Shown in pieces: positions 1 to 5,618 of a DNA stretch of 5,618 bases. Within the stretch, counting starts at the first letter, position 1, and the number at the start of each line of letters is the position of its first letter. The stretch lies in the NCBI GenBank assembly GCA_021779415.1, contig JAJYAS010000270.1, positions 1-5,618 of the forward strand, given 5' to 3'. The translations under genes and the position numbers were made by a program. The DNA comes from Bacillota bacterium (GTDB lineage Bacteria; Bacillota_B; Desulfitobacteriia; Desulfitobacteriales; Desulfitobacteriaceae). The notes under the pieces are model-generated. The model saw only the letters and a program-made list of their open reading frames with translations, was not told the origin of the DNA and ran no database searches.

Positions 1-15
1 TGGCTCTTTTTTTTT
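1..15 (+). terminator. Probable 3' end of an upstream Rho-independent terminator (cut by window edge)
   Basis: The window opens with TGGCTC followed by nine consecutive T (7-15). A GC-containing arm running straight into a T-tract is the usual 3' half of an intrinsic terminator. The matching 5' arm (expected to read GAGCCA) would lie upstream of the window and cannot be seen. If correct, it ends the transcript of the gene before lepB. In related Firmicutes that gene is often rplS, but this is inference. Confidence 0.45.
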
Positions 16-57
16 ACCAGTCAGAATTCCATGCCGTTGCGTCATGCCACAGACGAA

Positions 58-86
58 TTGAAAATTTTGAATCTTCGGGTTAAAGG
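58..86 (+). promoter_or_regulatory. Weak candidate sigma-A promoter for lepB
   Basis: TTGAAA at 58-63 matches five of six bases of the -35 consensus. After 17 bases comes TAAAGG (81-86), which matches the -10 consensus at only three positions. The site is reasonable if the T-tract at the window start is a terminator and lepB needs its own promoter. The poor -10 makes this a weak call. Confidence 0.22.
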
Positions 87-160
87 GCTGTTCTGATCAA
101 TTAATCCACCTTTTGTGTATGCTCCCATGAATCTTGTTCATACTAAAAGAGTAGTGCAAG

Positions 161-167
161 AGGGGAG
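161..167 (+). promoter_or_regulatory. Ribosome binding site that sets the lepB start
   Basis: AGGGGAG ends seven bases before the ATG at 175. The in-frame upstream starts at 115 (GTG) and 127 (ATG) have no comparable purine-rich sequence. The 175 start is therefore preferred over the longer reading frame. Confidence 0.75.
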
Positions 168-174
168 CGAAATA

Positions 175-687
175 ATGGAACTGAAGAGATCGAAAAAAAA
201 ATGGGTTTTGGGTATAATTGGTATAGTGTTAGTAATCGGTGGATTATTGCGATGGGGTGTATTTCAACCCTATCTGATTCCATCGCCTTCCATGGAGCCA
301 GGAATGGTTCCAGGAGACCGCATTCTCGTCAATCGCCTTGCGTATCGCCTTTGGGCTCCAACCCGAGGGGATGTTGTTGTATTTGCTTTTCCCAAGGATA
401 CCAAGCGGACGTTCGTTAAGCGAGTTATTGCCGCTGAGGGCGAAAAGGTTGAGCTTCGCGACAATCAAGTGTTTGTAAATGGAAGTGTGATTCAGGAACC
501 CTATGTAAAACAAGGGGACTACCCTCCTTACGGCCCAGAAGTCGTTCCAGTGGGGAAGGTGTTCGTCTTGGGGGATAATCGACGTGAGAGTGAGGATTCA
601 CGTGAATGGGGTCTTCTCCCCAAAAGTTACCTTTTGGGGAAGGCGTGGTTGGTATACTACCCCTTTCAACGATTTAGGTTCTTTTAA
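175..687 (+). CDS. lepB: Type I signal peptidase (leader peptidase)
   Basis: This membrane-anchored serine protease of family S26 removes signal peptides from exported proteins on the outer face of the cytoplasmic membrane. With the start at 175 the protein has 170 residues, a normal size for the short Gram-positive (SipS-like) type. A basic N-terminus (KRSKKK, 4-9) precedes one hydrophobic anchor (about 10-30). The catalytic serine box SPSM ends at residue 40, with nucleophile Ser39. The box around KRVI carries the general base Lys82. The C-terminal box GDNRRESEDSR (133-143) is complete. All family boxes are in order, so it should be active. The gene ends 51 bases before ylqF on the same strand, so the two may share a transcript. 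A perfect 10-bp inverted repeat lies near its 3' end. The N-terminal start is less certain than the family assignment. Confidence 0.95.
   Translation: MELKRSKKKWVLGIIGIVLVIGGLLRWGVFQPYLIPSPSMEPGMVPGDRILVNRLAYRLWAPTRGDVVVFAFPKDTKRTFVKRVIAAEGEKVELRDNQVFVNGSVIQEPYVKQGDYPPYGPEVVPVGKVFVLGDNRRESEDSREWGLLPKSYLLGKAWLVYYPFQRFRFF
617..640 (+). repeat. Perfect 10-bp inverted repeat inside the lepB 3' end
   Basis: TCCCCAAAAG (617-626) and CTTTTGGGGA (631-640) are exact reverse complements separated by the four-base loop TTAC. RNA from either strand could form a compact hairpin. It lies within the lepB coding sequence (residues about 148-156), 45 bases before the stop codon. No T-tract follows, so it is not a standard intrinsic terminator. 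Its function is unknown, and it may be a by-product of codon choice. Confidence 0.7.
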
Positions 688-738
688 ATCCAGAAGGATT
701 TGGCGATTTCTATTTTAGAAGGGTAAAGTGGGATTTTC

Positions 739-1569
739 ATGACAATACAATGGTTTCCGGGGCATATGGCTAAAGCAAGACGTCTCTTGACGGAACAAAT
801 TAAATGGGTAGATGTTGTGTTAGAACTTGTTGATGCTCGAATTCCGGTTAGTAGCCGGAATCCAATGCTTCTTAATCTCCTTGGCAATAAACCAAGATTA
901 GTGCTGCTGAATAAAGCAGACTTGGCAGATCCCCTTTGGACGTCTCAATGGCTTACTTATCTGAGAAAGACAACTCCGGTCTATGCAGTTAGTGCAACCA
1001 CTGGGGTAGGGATTAAACAGATTGTACCGGAACTAGAACGCATGGTTCTGGCTAAACAAACAAGGCAGGCTGAAAAAGGAATTCGTCAGCAGATGATAAA
1101 GGCCATGATTGTTGGTATCCCAAACATTGGGAAATCGTCCTTGATTAATCAATTGACGGGCGGAGCGCAAGCTAAAGTGGGTAATAAACCGGGAGTGACC
1201 CGAGGAAATCAATGGGTCCGGATTCATGATCGAGTGGAACTTTTGGATACTCCAGGAATGTTGTGGCCTAAATTTGATGAGATTGATGTGGGACGAAAGT
1301 TGGCAGCACTTGGGGCGATAAAAGATGATGTGTTTGATATTGAAGAATTATCAACTTGGATTATGGACTGGCTTAAGTTGCATTCCCCTAAGGCCTTAGA
1401 ACGTTATCAGGGTTCGGATTTAGAGGTCACGTTGGATAGTTTGGGACGAAAGCGGGGATGCTTGATTCACGGAGGACGTGTCGATACGTTAAAAGCGGCT
1501 CAAATTTTCTTGCGTGAACTTCGCATGGGGCAACTTGGTCCAATAACTATGGATTATGTCCCTAAGTAA
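739..1569 (+). CDS. ylqF (rbgA): Ribosome biogenesis GTPase YlqF/RbgA
   Basis: This circularly permuted GTPase acts in late assembly of the 50S ribosomal subunit in the cytoplasm. The protein has 276 residues, close to the roughly 280 of Bacillus RbgA. The G motifs appear in the permuted order typical of the YlqF/YawG family: G4 NKAD (58-61), G5 SATTG (85-89), G1 P-loop GIPNIGKSS (126-134), a G2 threonine in PGVT (Thr154), and G3 DTPG (170-173). The N-terminal WFPGHMAKA (5-13) includes His9, the residue reported as catalytic in Bacillus RbgA. The C-terminal part (about 180-276) corresponds to the helical RNA-binding domain of the family. The Shine-Dalgarno is modest (AGTGGGA, ending six bases before the ATG), and no alternative start is better. 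The gene follows lepB at 51 bases. The next gene, rnhB, is 122 bases downstream, so a promoter may lie between them. Confidence 0.95.
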   Translation: MTIQWFPGHMAKARRLLTEQIKWVDVVLELVDARIPVSSRNPMLLNLLGNKPRLVLLNKADLADPLWTSQWLTYLRKTTPVYAVSATTGVGIKQIVPELERMVLAKQTRQAEKGIRQQMIKAMIVGIPNIGKSSLINQLTGGAQAKVGNKPGVTRGNQWVRIHDRVELLDTPGMLWPKFDEIDVGRKLAALGAIKDDVFDIEELSTWIMDWLKLHSPKALERYQGSDLEVTLDSLGRKRGCLIHGGRVDTLKAAQIFLRELRMGQLGPITMDYVPK

Positions 1570-1691
1570 TGTTCTAGGCAGAGCTATAATTATAATGCTT
1601 TGTTAATTCTGTATAGTTAAACTTAATACGCTAGAAAAGGAAATCCGTATCCTATGTCGAACACAGAATAGGGAGAGAAGAGGAGAAAAGT
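1570..1691 (+). other. AT-rich intergenic region between ylqF and rnhB
   Basis: Two abutting TATAAT hexamers (1585-1590 and 1591-1596) contain the 10-bp palindrome TATAATTATA (1585-1594). A third -10-like hexamer, TATAGT, lies at 1612-1617. No good -35 is placed 16-18 bases upstream of the first two, and TATAGT has only a four-of-six match (TTATAA, 1590-1595). A short inverted repeat, CCTAT (1651-1655) and ATAGG (1668-1672), lies just before the rnhB ribosome binding site. A promoter for rnhB is plausible here but not demonstrated. No stem with a T-tract, and so no terminator, is visible. Confidence 0.4.
1681..1685 (+). promoter_or_regulatory. Ribosome binding site supporting the GTG start of rnhB
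   Basis: AGGAG sits at the end of a long purine-rich run (1671-1689), six bases before the GTG at 1692. This spacing favours the GTG over the in-frame ATG at 1710, which has no Shine-Dalgarno at a suitable distance. Confidence 0.7.
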
Positions 1692-2474
1692 GTGCAACCG
1701 TTATCCCAGATGAATGTGAGGGAAGTTGAACAAGCACTGTATAACGATCCTTCCCCTCAAATGCTTTCTGCGTGCCAAAATGACCCGCGTCAAGGGGTTC
1801 AGCGCCTTGCTGTGCGTCTTGTCAAAGATCAACAGGCACAAGTTCTGGAACAGGCCCGTATCCAGCTGCTGCTGGTGGAAGAGAAGAAACTCTGGAACAA
1901 GGGATTCCTGTTACTAGCAGGGATTGACGAGGCAGGGCGTGGCCCCTTGGCTGGACCAGTTGTCGCTGCTGCCTGCATTCTACCAGCAGTATTTGATTTA
2001 CCCGGTCTTAATGATTCTAAAATGTTGACGGAGAGCAAACGAGAAAAACTTTACACTCAGATTCAAGACCAAGCAATTGATTATGCACTAGGAAGTGCTG
2101 AACCGGCCGAGATCGACGCTTTGAACATTTTACAAGCGACGAAGTTGGCCATGAAGCGCGCGATTGAGGGATTGACAGTTCGTCCACATTATCTAATGAT
2201 TGACGCGGTGGAACTTCCAACTGTAAATCTGCCACAGCTCCCTTTAGTAGGAGGGGATCGTTTGAGTGCCACCATCGCAGCAGCTTCGATCTTGGCTAAA
2301 GTGACTCGCGACCGTTTGATGGTGGAACTAGATATCCTTTATCCAGAATATACATTTTCCAAAAACAAAGGATATGGCACGAGTGAACATATGAAGGTTT
2401 TGCGGCGTTTAGGACCATGCCCTCTTCATCGCAGGAGCTTTGCCCCGGTGAAACAAGGGGCATCCGTTATTTAA
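1692..2474 (+). CDS. rnhB: Ribonuclease HII
   Basis: RNase HII cleaves the RNA strand of RNA-DNA hybrids and starts removal of single ribonucleotides misincorporated into DNA. The product has 260 residues. The catalytic core begins with GIDEAGRGPLAGPVVAAA (77-94), which supplies Asp79 and Glu80. The third carboxylate is Asp171 (LMIDA), and the fourth is Asp207 in AKVTRD (202-207), so the DEDD set is complete. KNKGYGTSEH (224-233) is the conserved family segment before the C-terminus. About 70 residues precede the core and include NDPRQGVQRL (30-39). As I recall, Bacillus-type RnhB has a similar N-terminal extension, so this is not a fusion. The GTG start is chosen because of the AGGAG six bases upstream. 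The frame closes 115 bases before nuoA, with no clear terminator between. Confidence 0.95.
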   Translation: MQPLSQMNVREVEQALYNDPSPQMLSACQNDPRQGVQRLAVRLVKDQQAQVLEQARIQLLLVEEKKLWNKGFLLLAGIDEAGRGPLAGPVVAAACILPAVFDLPGLNDSKMLTESKREKLYTQIQDQAIDYALGSAEPAEIDALNILQATKLAMKRAIEGLTVRPHYLMIDAVELPTVNLPQLPLVGGDRLSATIAAASILAKVTRDRLMVELDILYPEYTFSKNKGYGTSEHMKVLRRLGPCPLHRRSFAPVKQGASVI

Positions 2475-2589
2475 CGCTTGGTAGATAACGCCGCAGTAGG
2501 CCGAATTCATGGACCAGCTCTTAGGGGCCTGGATCGTAAATTTGGTTTATAGATAAGCCTGGGGATTTTAGGGAAAGGAGGTTGGGAGC
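2475..2589 (+). other. Intergenic region upstream of the nuo operon
   Basis: This gap must hold any dedicated promoter of the nuo operon, or else nuo is read through from rnhB. The best -10-like sequence is TATAGA (2548-2553), but no good -35 lies 16-18 bases upstream of it. A weak stem is possible between AGGCC (2498-2502) and GGCCT (2526-2530), with a 23-base loop and no T-tract. A tight CGTTA/TAACG inverted repeat (2465-2476) overlaps the rnhB stop codon. None of these is a convincing terminator or promoter. Confidence 0.4.
2574..2581 (+). promoter_or_regulatory. Strong ribosome binding site of nuoA
   Basis: AAAGGAGG is a full match to the anti-Shine-Dalgarno core and ends eight bases before the nuoA ATG. 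It is the strongest ribosome binding site in the window, fitting the first gene of an operon that must supply stoichiometric subunits. Confidence 0.85.
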
Positions 2590-2949
2590 ATGGGAGACAA
2601 TAATTTTGCTGGAGTAGGAGTGTTTCTCGTTGGGGCAATGGCTGTCTCGATCATTATGATGATCGTGCCAAAGTTATTAGCACCCAAGAAGCCGAACAAA
2701 GAAAAGCTAACGACTTATGAGTGTGGAAATGAGACCATTGGACGGACCTGGCTTGGATTCAAAAGTAATTATTTCATGTATGCCTTAGTATTTGCCGCCT
2801 TCGATGTTGAAACAGTGTTCTTATATCCGTGGGCGCTAACGTTCCAAAAGCTGGGGACATTTGCCTTCGTGGAAATGTTCGTCTTTATTCTCATTCTCTT
2901 GGTCGGCTTCTGGTATGCTTGGAAGGAAGGTGCTTTAGAGTGGATGTAG
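2590..2949 (+). CDS. nuoA: Complex I (NADH-quinone oxidoreductase-type) subunit A
   Basis: NuoA is a small membrane subunit at the junction between the peripheral and membrane arms of respiratory complex I, next to NuoH and the quinone channel. The 119-residue protein has the usual length and three predicted membrane helices (about 7-29, 60-83 and 89-111). The loop after helix 1 has the family motif YECG (43-46). Helix 2 carries [12 protein letters not shown] (71-82) with its buried acidic residues. The C-terminus ends in the typical KEGALEW (112-118). A strong AAAGGAGG precedes the ATG. It is the first gene of the nuo block, and its last 10 bases overlap the preferred nuoB start, which suggests translational coupling. 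Confidence 0.96.
   Translation: MGDNNFAGVGVFLVGAMAVSIIMMIVPKLLAPKKPNKEKLTTYECGNETIGRTWLGFKSNYFMYALVFAAFDVETVFLYPWALTFQKLGTFAFVEMFVFILILLVGFWYAWKEGALEWM
2923..2930 (+). promoter_or_regulatory. Ribosome binding site for the preferred nuoB start, inside nuoA
   Basis: AAGGAAGG within the nuoA 3' end lies nine bases before the GTG at 2940. A competing GAGGA (2970-2974) lies ten bases before an in-frame ATG at 2985. The two sites are about equally good, so they do not settle the start alone. Confidence 0.5.
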
Positions 2950-3461
2950 CCTTAGAAAAACAGCTTCGTGAGGACGAAGCGCTAATGGAAAAAAACGTTC
3001 TGGTTACCAACATGGATAAACTCCTAAACTGGGCTCGCGGGCATTCCTTTTGGCCAGTCACGTTTGGGTTAGCTTGTTGCGCCATTGAAATGATGGCTAC
3101 GGGCGGACCTCGTTATGACATTTCAAGATTTGGCTGGGAGGTTTTTCGTGCTTCCCCTCGTCAGGCTGATGTTATGATTGTGGCCGGAACTTGTACTCGT
3201 AAGATGGCACCACTGTTGCGCCGTATTTATGACCAAATGCCTGAACCAAAATGGGTTATTGCGATGGGAAGTTGTGCTAACGCAGGGGGACCTTTTGTAG
3301 ATTCCTATGCTATGATGGCTGGTGTCGATAAGATTGTTCCAGTGGATGTTTATATCCCTGGCTGTCCTCCGCGTCCGGAATCATTGCTGTATGGACTTTT
3401 ACAACTTCAGTATAAGGTTTCCAATCCCGCTAAGGTGAGGTTAATGAGAAATGGAAAATAA
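2940..3461 (+). CDS. nuoB: Complex I subunit B, carrying [4Fe-4S] cluster N2
   Basis: NuoB holds the terminal iron-sulfur cluster N2, which passes electrons to quinone at the interface with NuoD. From the GTG at 2940 the protein has 173 residues, within the family's usual range. The four expected N2 ligands are present: adjacent Cys46-Cys47 in [10 protein letters not shown] (43-52), Cys112 in MGSCANAGG (109-117), and Cys142 in PGCPPRPE (140-147). Their spacing closely follows E. coli Nuo[17 protein letters not shown] (63-78) is the conserved quinone-side segment. The GTG start overlaps the nuoA end by 10 bases and gives an N-terminus (MDVALEKQL) that I think resembles Desulfitobacterium-group homologues. 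The alternative ATG at 2985 would give 158 residues and still keep the whole conserved core. The frame also continues upstream into nuoA (to 2829), but that part is a shadow. The gene overlaps nuoC by 11 bases. Confidence 0.95.
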   Translation: MDVALEKQLREDEALMEKNVLVTNMDKLLNWARGHSFWPVTFGLACCAIEMMATGGPRYDISRFGWEVFRASPRQADVMIVAGTCTRKMAPLLRRIYDQMPEPKWVIAMGSCANAGGPFVDSYAMMAGVDKIVPVDVYIPGCPPRPESLLYGLLQLQYKVSNPAKVRLMRNGK

Positions 3462-3939
3462 CGTTTTAAGACAACGAGTTGAAGAGCTTGCAGTCAGGGT
3501 CAATGGCGAGGTAGAAGAGAGTGTAGGAGCACTTATTTTAAAAGTTAAGGCACCTTATATTATCGAAACTTTAAATGGGGCTAAAAACTTCACAGATCTA
3601 CCATGTGACTTTCTACACGACTTATGTGGCTTAGACCTTGTCGATCATCTGGAAGTGGTCTATCAATTGTCAAGCCTCCGCGGCCCACAGCGGTTACGCG
3701 TGAAGGCGATCGTGGAACGCGAAAATCCGGTGATCGATTCAGTCACTCGGATCTGGCAAGGAGCAAACTATCTTGAGCGTGAAGCTTATGATATGTTCGG
3801 AATTATATTTAAAGGGCATCCCAATCTAAAACGGATTTACCTATGGGATGATTTTGAAGGTTATCCGTTACGCAAGGATTATGTGACCGAACCGATTGAG
3901 GTTCGCAACGTCGTTCGCCAACGCTCAGAAGGGGAATAG
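3451..3939 (+). CDS. nuoC: Complex I subunit C (30-kDa subunit)
   Basis: NuoC is a peripheral-arm subunit that packs against NuoB and NuoD and stabilises the connecting module; it binds no cofactor. The 162-residue protein contains the 30-kDa subunit signature ERE-x2[13 protein letters not shown] (109-126). This is followed by [17 protein letters not shown] (128-144), the diagnostic DD-x-EG-x-PLRKDY end. It is a stand-alone gene, unlike the nuoCD fusion of E. coli. Its ATG lies inside the end of nuoB (11-base overlap), with GGTGAGG (3434-3440) ten bases upstream, so translation is probably coupled to nuoB. nuoD starts 11 bases after its stop. Confidence 0.95.
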   Translation: MENNVLRQRVEELAVRVNGEVEESVGALILKVKAPYIIETLNGAKNFTDLPCDFLHDLCGLDLVDHLEVVYQLSSLRGPQRLRVKAIVERENPVIDSVTRIWQGANYLEREAYDMFGIIFKGHPNLKRIYLWDDFEGYPLRKDYVTEPIEVRNVVRQRSEGE

Positions 3940-3950
3940 GGGGGAAAACC

Positions 3951-5054
3951 ATGGCTGTTGAAAATACACAAGAACTCGTCTTGAACATGGGCCCCCAGCA
4001 CCCGAGTATGCACGGCGTGTTTCGTATGGTGGTCCATCTAGAGGGTGAAACCGTTACAAAAATTGAACCGAAACTAGGCTATCTCCATCGAGGAATGGAA
4101 AAGCTAGCGGAAAGCCGAACTTATTCACAGTTTATCCCGTATACGGATCGTTTGGATTACCTAGCTTCTCCACATAACAATTGGGCCTATGTTCAAACGG
4201 TAGAGAAACTCATGGGGGTTGAAATTCCTGAGCGGGCAGAATACCTTCGGGTCATTTTCGGAGAACTTGCTCGGATTGCTAGCCATCAGGTTATGATAGC
4301 GAGTACAGCGCTCGATATTGCGGGGTGGACGGCATGGTCTTATGCTTTCCGTGACCGCGAACGTATTTTAGATATGTTTGAGATGACGGCTGGAAGTCGC
4401 TTGACTGTTAACATCATGCGCATAGGGGGATTGAGCGCAGAGCCACCAGCAGAGTTTTGGCCCGCTCTTAAAGCGTTCCTTGATGATACCCCCGAGATGC
4501 TCGAAGAATACTACGGCGTCTTTTTAGGGAATGAGATTACCCAAGGTCGATTGAAAAACATCGGTATTTTACCTAAGGAACTCGCGGAAAATCTCTCGAT
4601 CACAGGTCCAGTCTTACGGGCGTCAGGCGTGAATTATGACGTGCGTAAAGCGGAACCCTATAGTATCTACGACCGATTTGACTTCAAGGTTCCGGTTCGC
4701 ACGGGGTGCGACAGTTATGACCGTACTTTAATCCGAATGGATGAGATGGTTGAAAGTATTAAAATCATCAAGCAAGCAATACGGGATATTCCAGAAGGAC
4801 CGATTATGGCCAAGGTACCTAAAGTTATCAAACCTCCGGTTGGTGAAGTGTATCATCGCGTAGAAAACCCCAAAGGGGAATTGGGATTCTATATCGTGAG
4901 TGATGGAACGACGAAACCGTCGCGGGTTCGCATCCGCCCAGGCACATTCATTAACATTCAGATGCTCCCAATTGTGGCTCTGGGATGGAAAATCCAAGAT
5001 GTTATCGCGATTTTTGCAACGTTAGACGCTGTATTGGGCGAAGTCGATAAGTAG
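3951..5054 (+). CDS. nuoD: Complex I subunit D (49-kDa subunit)
   Basis: NuoD forms the quinone-binding cavity with NuoB and is evolutionarily related to the large subunit of [NiFe] hydrogenases. The 367-residue protein begins with NMGPQHPSMHGVFR (12-25), followed by GYLHRGMEK (43-51) and YTDRLDYL (64-71). His21 and Tyr70 have the same 49-residue spacing as the quinone-headgroup His/Tyr pair described in Thermus and Yarrowia. I assign them by that spacing and motif context. The hydrogenase nickel-binding cysteine pairs are absent: HRG stands where one N-terminal pair would be, and the C-terminus ends in DAVLGEVDK (359-367). This marks a complex I subunit rather than a group 4 hydrogenase. The start has a G-rich Shine-Dalgarno (3939-3945), with five bases between it and the ATG. 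A second in-frame stop (TAA) immediately follows the TAG. nuoH begins 25 bases later, where many operons have nuoE, F and G. Confidence 0.96.
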   Translation: MAVENTQELVLNMGPQHPSMHGVFRMVVHLEGETVTKIEPKLGYLHRGMEKLAESRTYSQFIPYTDRLDYLASPHNNWAYVQTVEKLMGVEIPERAEYLRVIFGELARIASHQVMIASTALDIAGWTAWSYAFRDRERILDMFEMTAGSRLTVNIMRIGGLSAEPPAEFWPALKAFLDDTPEMLEEYYGVFLGNEITQGRLKNIGILPKELAENLSITGPVLRASGVNYDVRKAEPYSIYDRFDFKVPVRTGCDSYDRTLIRMDEMVESIKIIKQAIRDIPEGPIMAKVPKVIKPPVGEVYHRVENPKGELGFYIVSDGTTKPSRVRIRPGTFINIQMLPIVALGWKIQDVIAIFATLDAVLGEVDK

Positions 5055-5079
5055 TAAATTCCAATGAGGGGAGAATAAG

Positions 5080-5618
5080 ATGGAGACATTAAATAATCTG
5101 TTTTTGATTATTGCACATGCCATCCGTAGTCTTTTTGCGGATCCCCAATCAGTTTGGGCTAATTTCACCATGGATGTAATTAATTTTATCGTCGTGGTTG
5201 TCATTATTGTGCTGGCTGCTCTGATTTTGATTTTACTTGAACGTAAAATAGCAGGTTGGACGTCACAAAGGACAGGCCCTAATCGTCTTGGTCCGCGCGG
5301 ATGGTTCCAGACTATAGCAGACGCCTTGAAACTCATGGGGAAAGAAGATGTTACACCAGCGGGCGCTGATAAGTTCATCTTTAAAGTTGCGCCAATGATT
5401 ATTTTCTCGCTTCCGATGATGACTTTAGCTGTTATCCCTTATGGAAAGGGAATGGCACCCATTGATCTCGATTTAGGAATTTTTTATTTTCTAGCGATCT
5501 CCGCTATTTCAACACTGGCCTTTTTAATGGCAGCATGGGGATCCAATAATAAATACTCTTTACTTGGTGGTATGCGGGCTGTTGCTCAAATGATCAGTTA
5601 TGAAATACCCTTGCTTTT
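5080..5618 (+). CDS. nuoH: Complex I subunit H, N-terminal part (cut by window end)
   Basis: NuoH (ND1 homologue) is the membrane subunit under NuoB/NuoD that forms the quinone entry channel and the start of the proton pathway. From the ATG at 5080 the frame runs open to the window edge for 179 codons, about half of the usual 320-340 residues. A Shine-Dalgarno (GAGGGGAG, 5066-5073) lies six bases upstream of the start. Membrane helix 1 covers about residues 33-53. It is followed by the diagnostic loop LLERKIAGW (52-60) and [12 protein letters not shown] (63-74). Two further hydrophobic segments lie at about 103-121 and 132-153. The loop [17 protein letters not shown] (154-170) leading into SYE (173-175) is the conserved quinone-chamber segment. 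The frame is intact, so the truncation is an artefact of the window boundary. nuoI and the remaining membrane subunits would be expected downstream. Confidence 0.95.
   Translation, partial: METLNNLFLIIAHAIRSLFADPQSVWANFTMDVINFIVVVVIIVLAALILILLERKIAGWTSQRTGPNRLGPRGWFQTIADALKLMGKEDVTPAGADKFIFKVAPMIIFSLPMMTLAVIPYGKGMAPIDLDLGIFYFLAISAISTLAFLMAAWGSNNKYSLLGGMRAVAQMISYEIPLL

Larger units (their letters stand above)
16..174 (+). other. Non-coding leader upstream of lepB
   Basis: This stretch lies between the T-tract and the lepB start and shows no convincing gene. The lepB frame stays open upstream to a GTG at 115 and an ATG at 127. Neither has a Shine-Dalgarno sequence, and the roughly 20 residues they would add do not look like signal peptidase. 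CATGCC occurs twice (30-35 and 43-48), which is too short to interpret. Confidence 0.6.

Noticed and set aside
115..174. Longer lepB beginning at GTG 115 or ATG 127
   Set aside because: No Shine-Dalgarno precedes these codons, whereas AGGGGAG is well placed before ATG 175. The extra residues are not typical of a signal peptidase N-terminus.
244..513. Minus-strand open frames opposite lepB
   Set aside because: They are antisense shadows of lepB, whose catalytic boxes are all present on the + strand.
2498..2530. AGGCC/GGCCT stem as a rnhB terminator
   Set aside because: The stem is five base pairs with a 23-base loop and no following T-run. A competing CCAG/CTGG pairing is equally weak.
2829..2939. 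Upstream extension of the nuoB frame into nuoA
   Set aside because: This part overlaps the conserved third helix of NuoA in another frame and does not resemble NuoB. The conserved NuoB region starts after 2985.
4868..4878. CCCC-AAA-GGGG inverted repeat in nuoD as a terminator
   Set aside because: The stem is only four base pairs, no T-tract follows, and it lies inside an intact conserved gene.
3951..5054. NuoD as a [NiFe] hydrogenase or membrane-bound hydrogenase large subunit
   Set aside because: The nickel-binding CxxC pairs at both ends are missing, and the C-terminus has the complex I form GEVDK.
5022..5378. A 118-codon open frame on the minus strand
   Set aside because: It lies antisense across the nuoD end and nuoH start, both of which have strong family motifs, and its translation resembles no family I know.

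Overview
This window looks like chromosomal DNA of an anaerobic, spore-forming Firmicute of the Desulfitobacterium/Desulfosporosinus kind. Three things suggest this: Gram-positive style ribosome binding sites with strong Shine-Dalgarno sequences, the lepB-ylqF-rnhB housekeeping order, and a complex I operon in which nuoC and nuoD are separate and nuoD is followed directly by nuoH. The assignment is inferred from gene order and recalled family features, not from a database search. All genes lie on the + strand, and about 90% of the window is coding.

Positions 1-174 are non-coding. They begin with a T-tract that is probably the tail of an upstream gene's terminator. Next comes a housekeeping block: lepB (type I signal peptidase, 175-687), ylqF/rbgA (circularly permuted GTPase for 50S ribosome assembly, 739-1569) and rnhB (RNase HII, GTG start, 1692-2474). 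The 122-base gap before rnhB is AT-rich and holds -10-like hexamers, but I see no convincing -35.

After a 115-base gap with no clear terminator, a respiratory operon begins: nuoA (2590-2949), nuoB (2940-3461), nuoC (3451-3939), nuoD (3951-5054) and the first half of nuoH (5080 to the window end). The genes overlap by 10-11 bases or are separated by 11-25 bases, so they are almost certainly co-transcribed and partly translationally coupled. NuoB, C and D form the quinone-proximal connecting module, which carries cluster N2 on NuoB and the quinone pocket on NuoB/NuoD. NuoA and NuoH are the membrane subunits next to it.

The NADH-oxidising module genes nuoE, nuoF and nuoG are not at their usual place between nuoD and nuoH. 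This points to an 11-subunit complex I whose electron donor may not be NADH. It is the most biologically interesting aspect of the window, though this arrangement is already known from related anaerobes. I found no CRISPR array, insertion sequence, tRNA, rRNA or clearly novel system.
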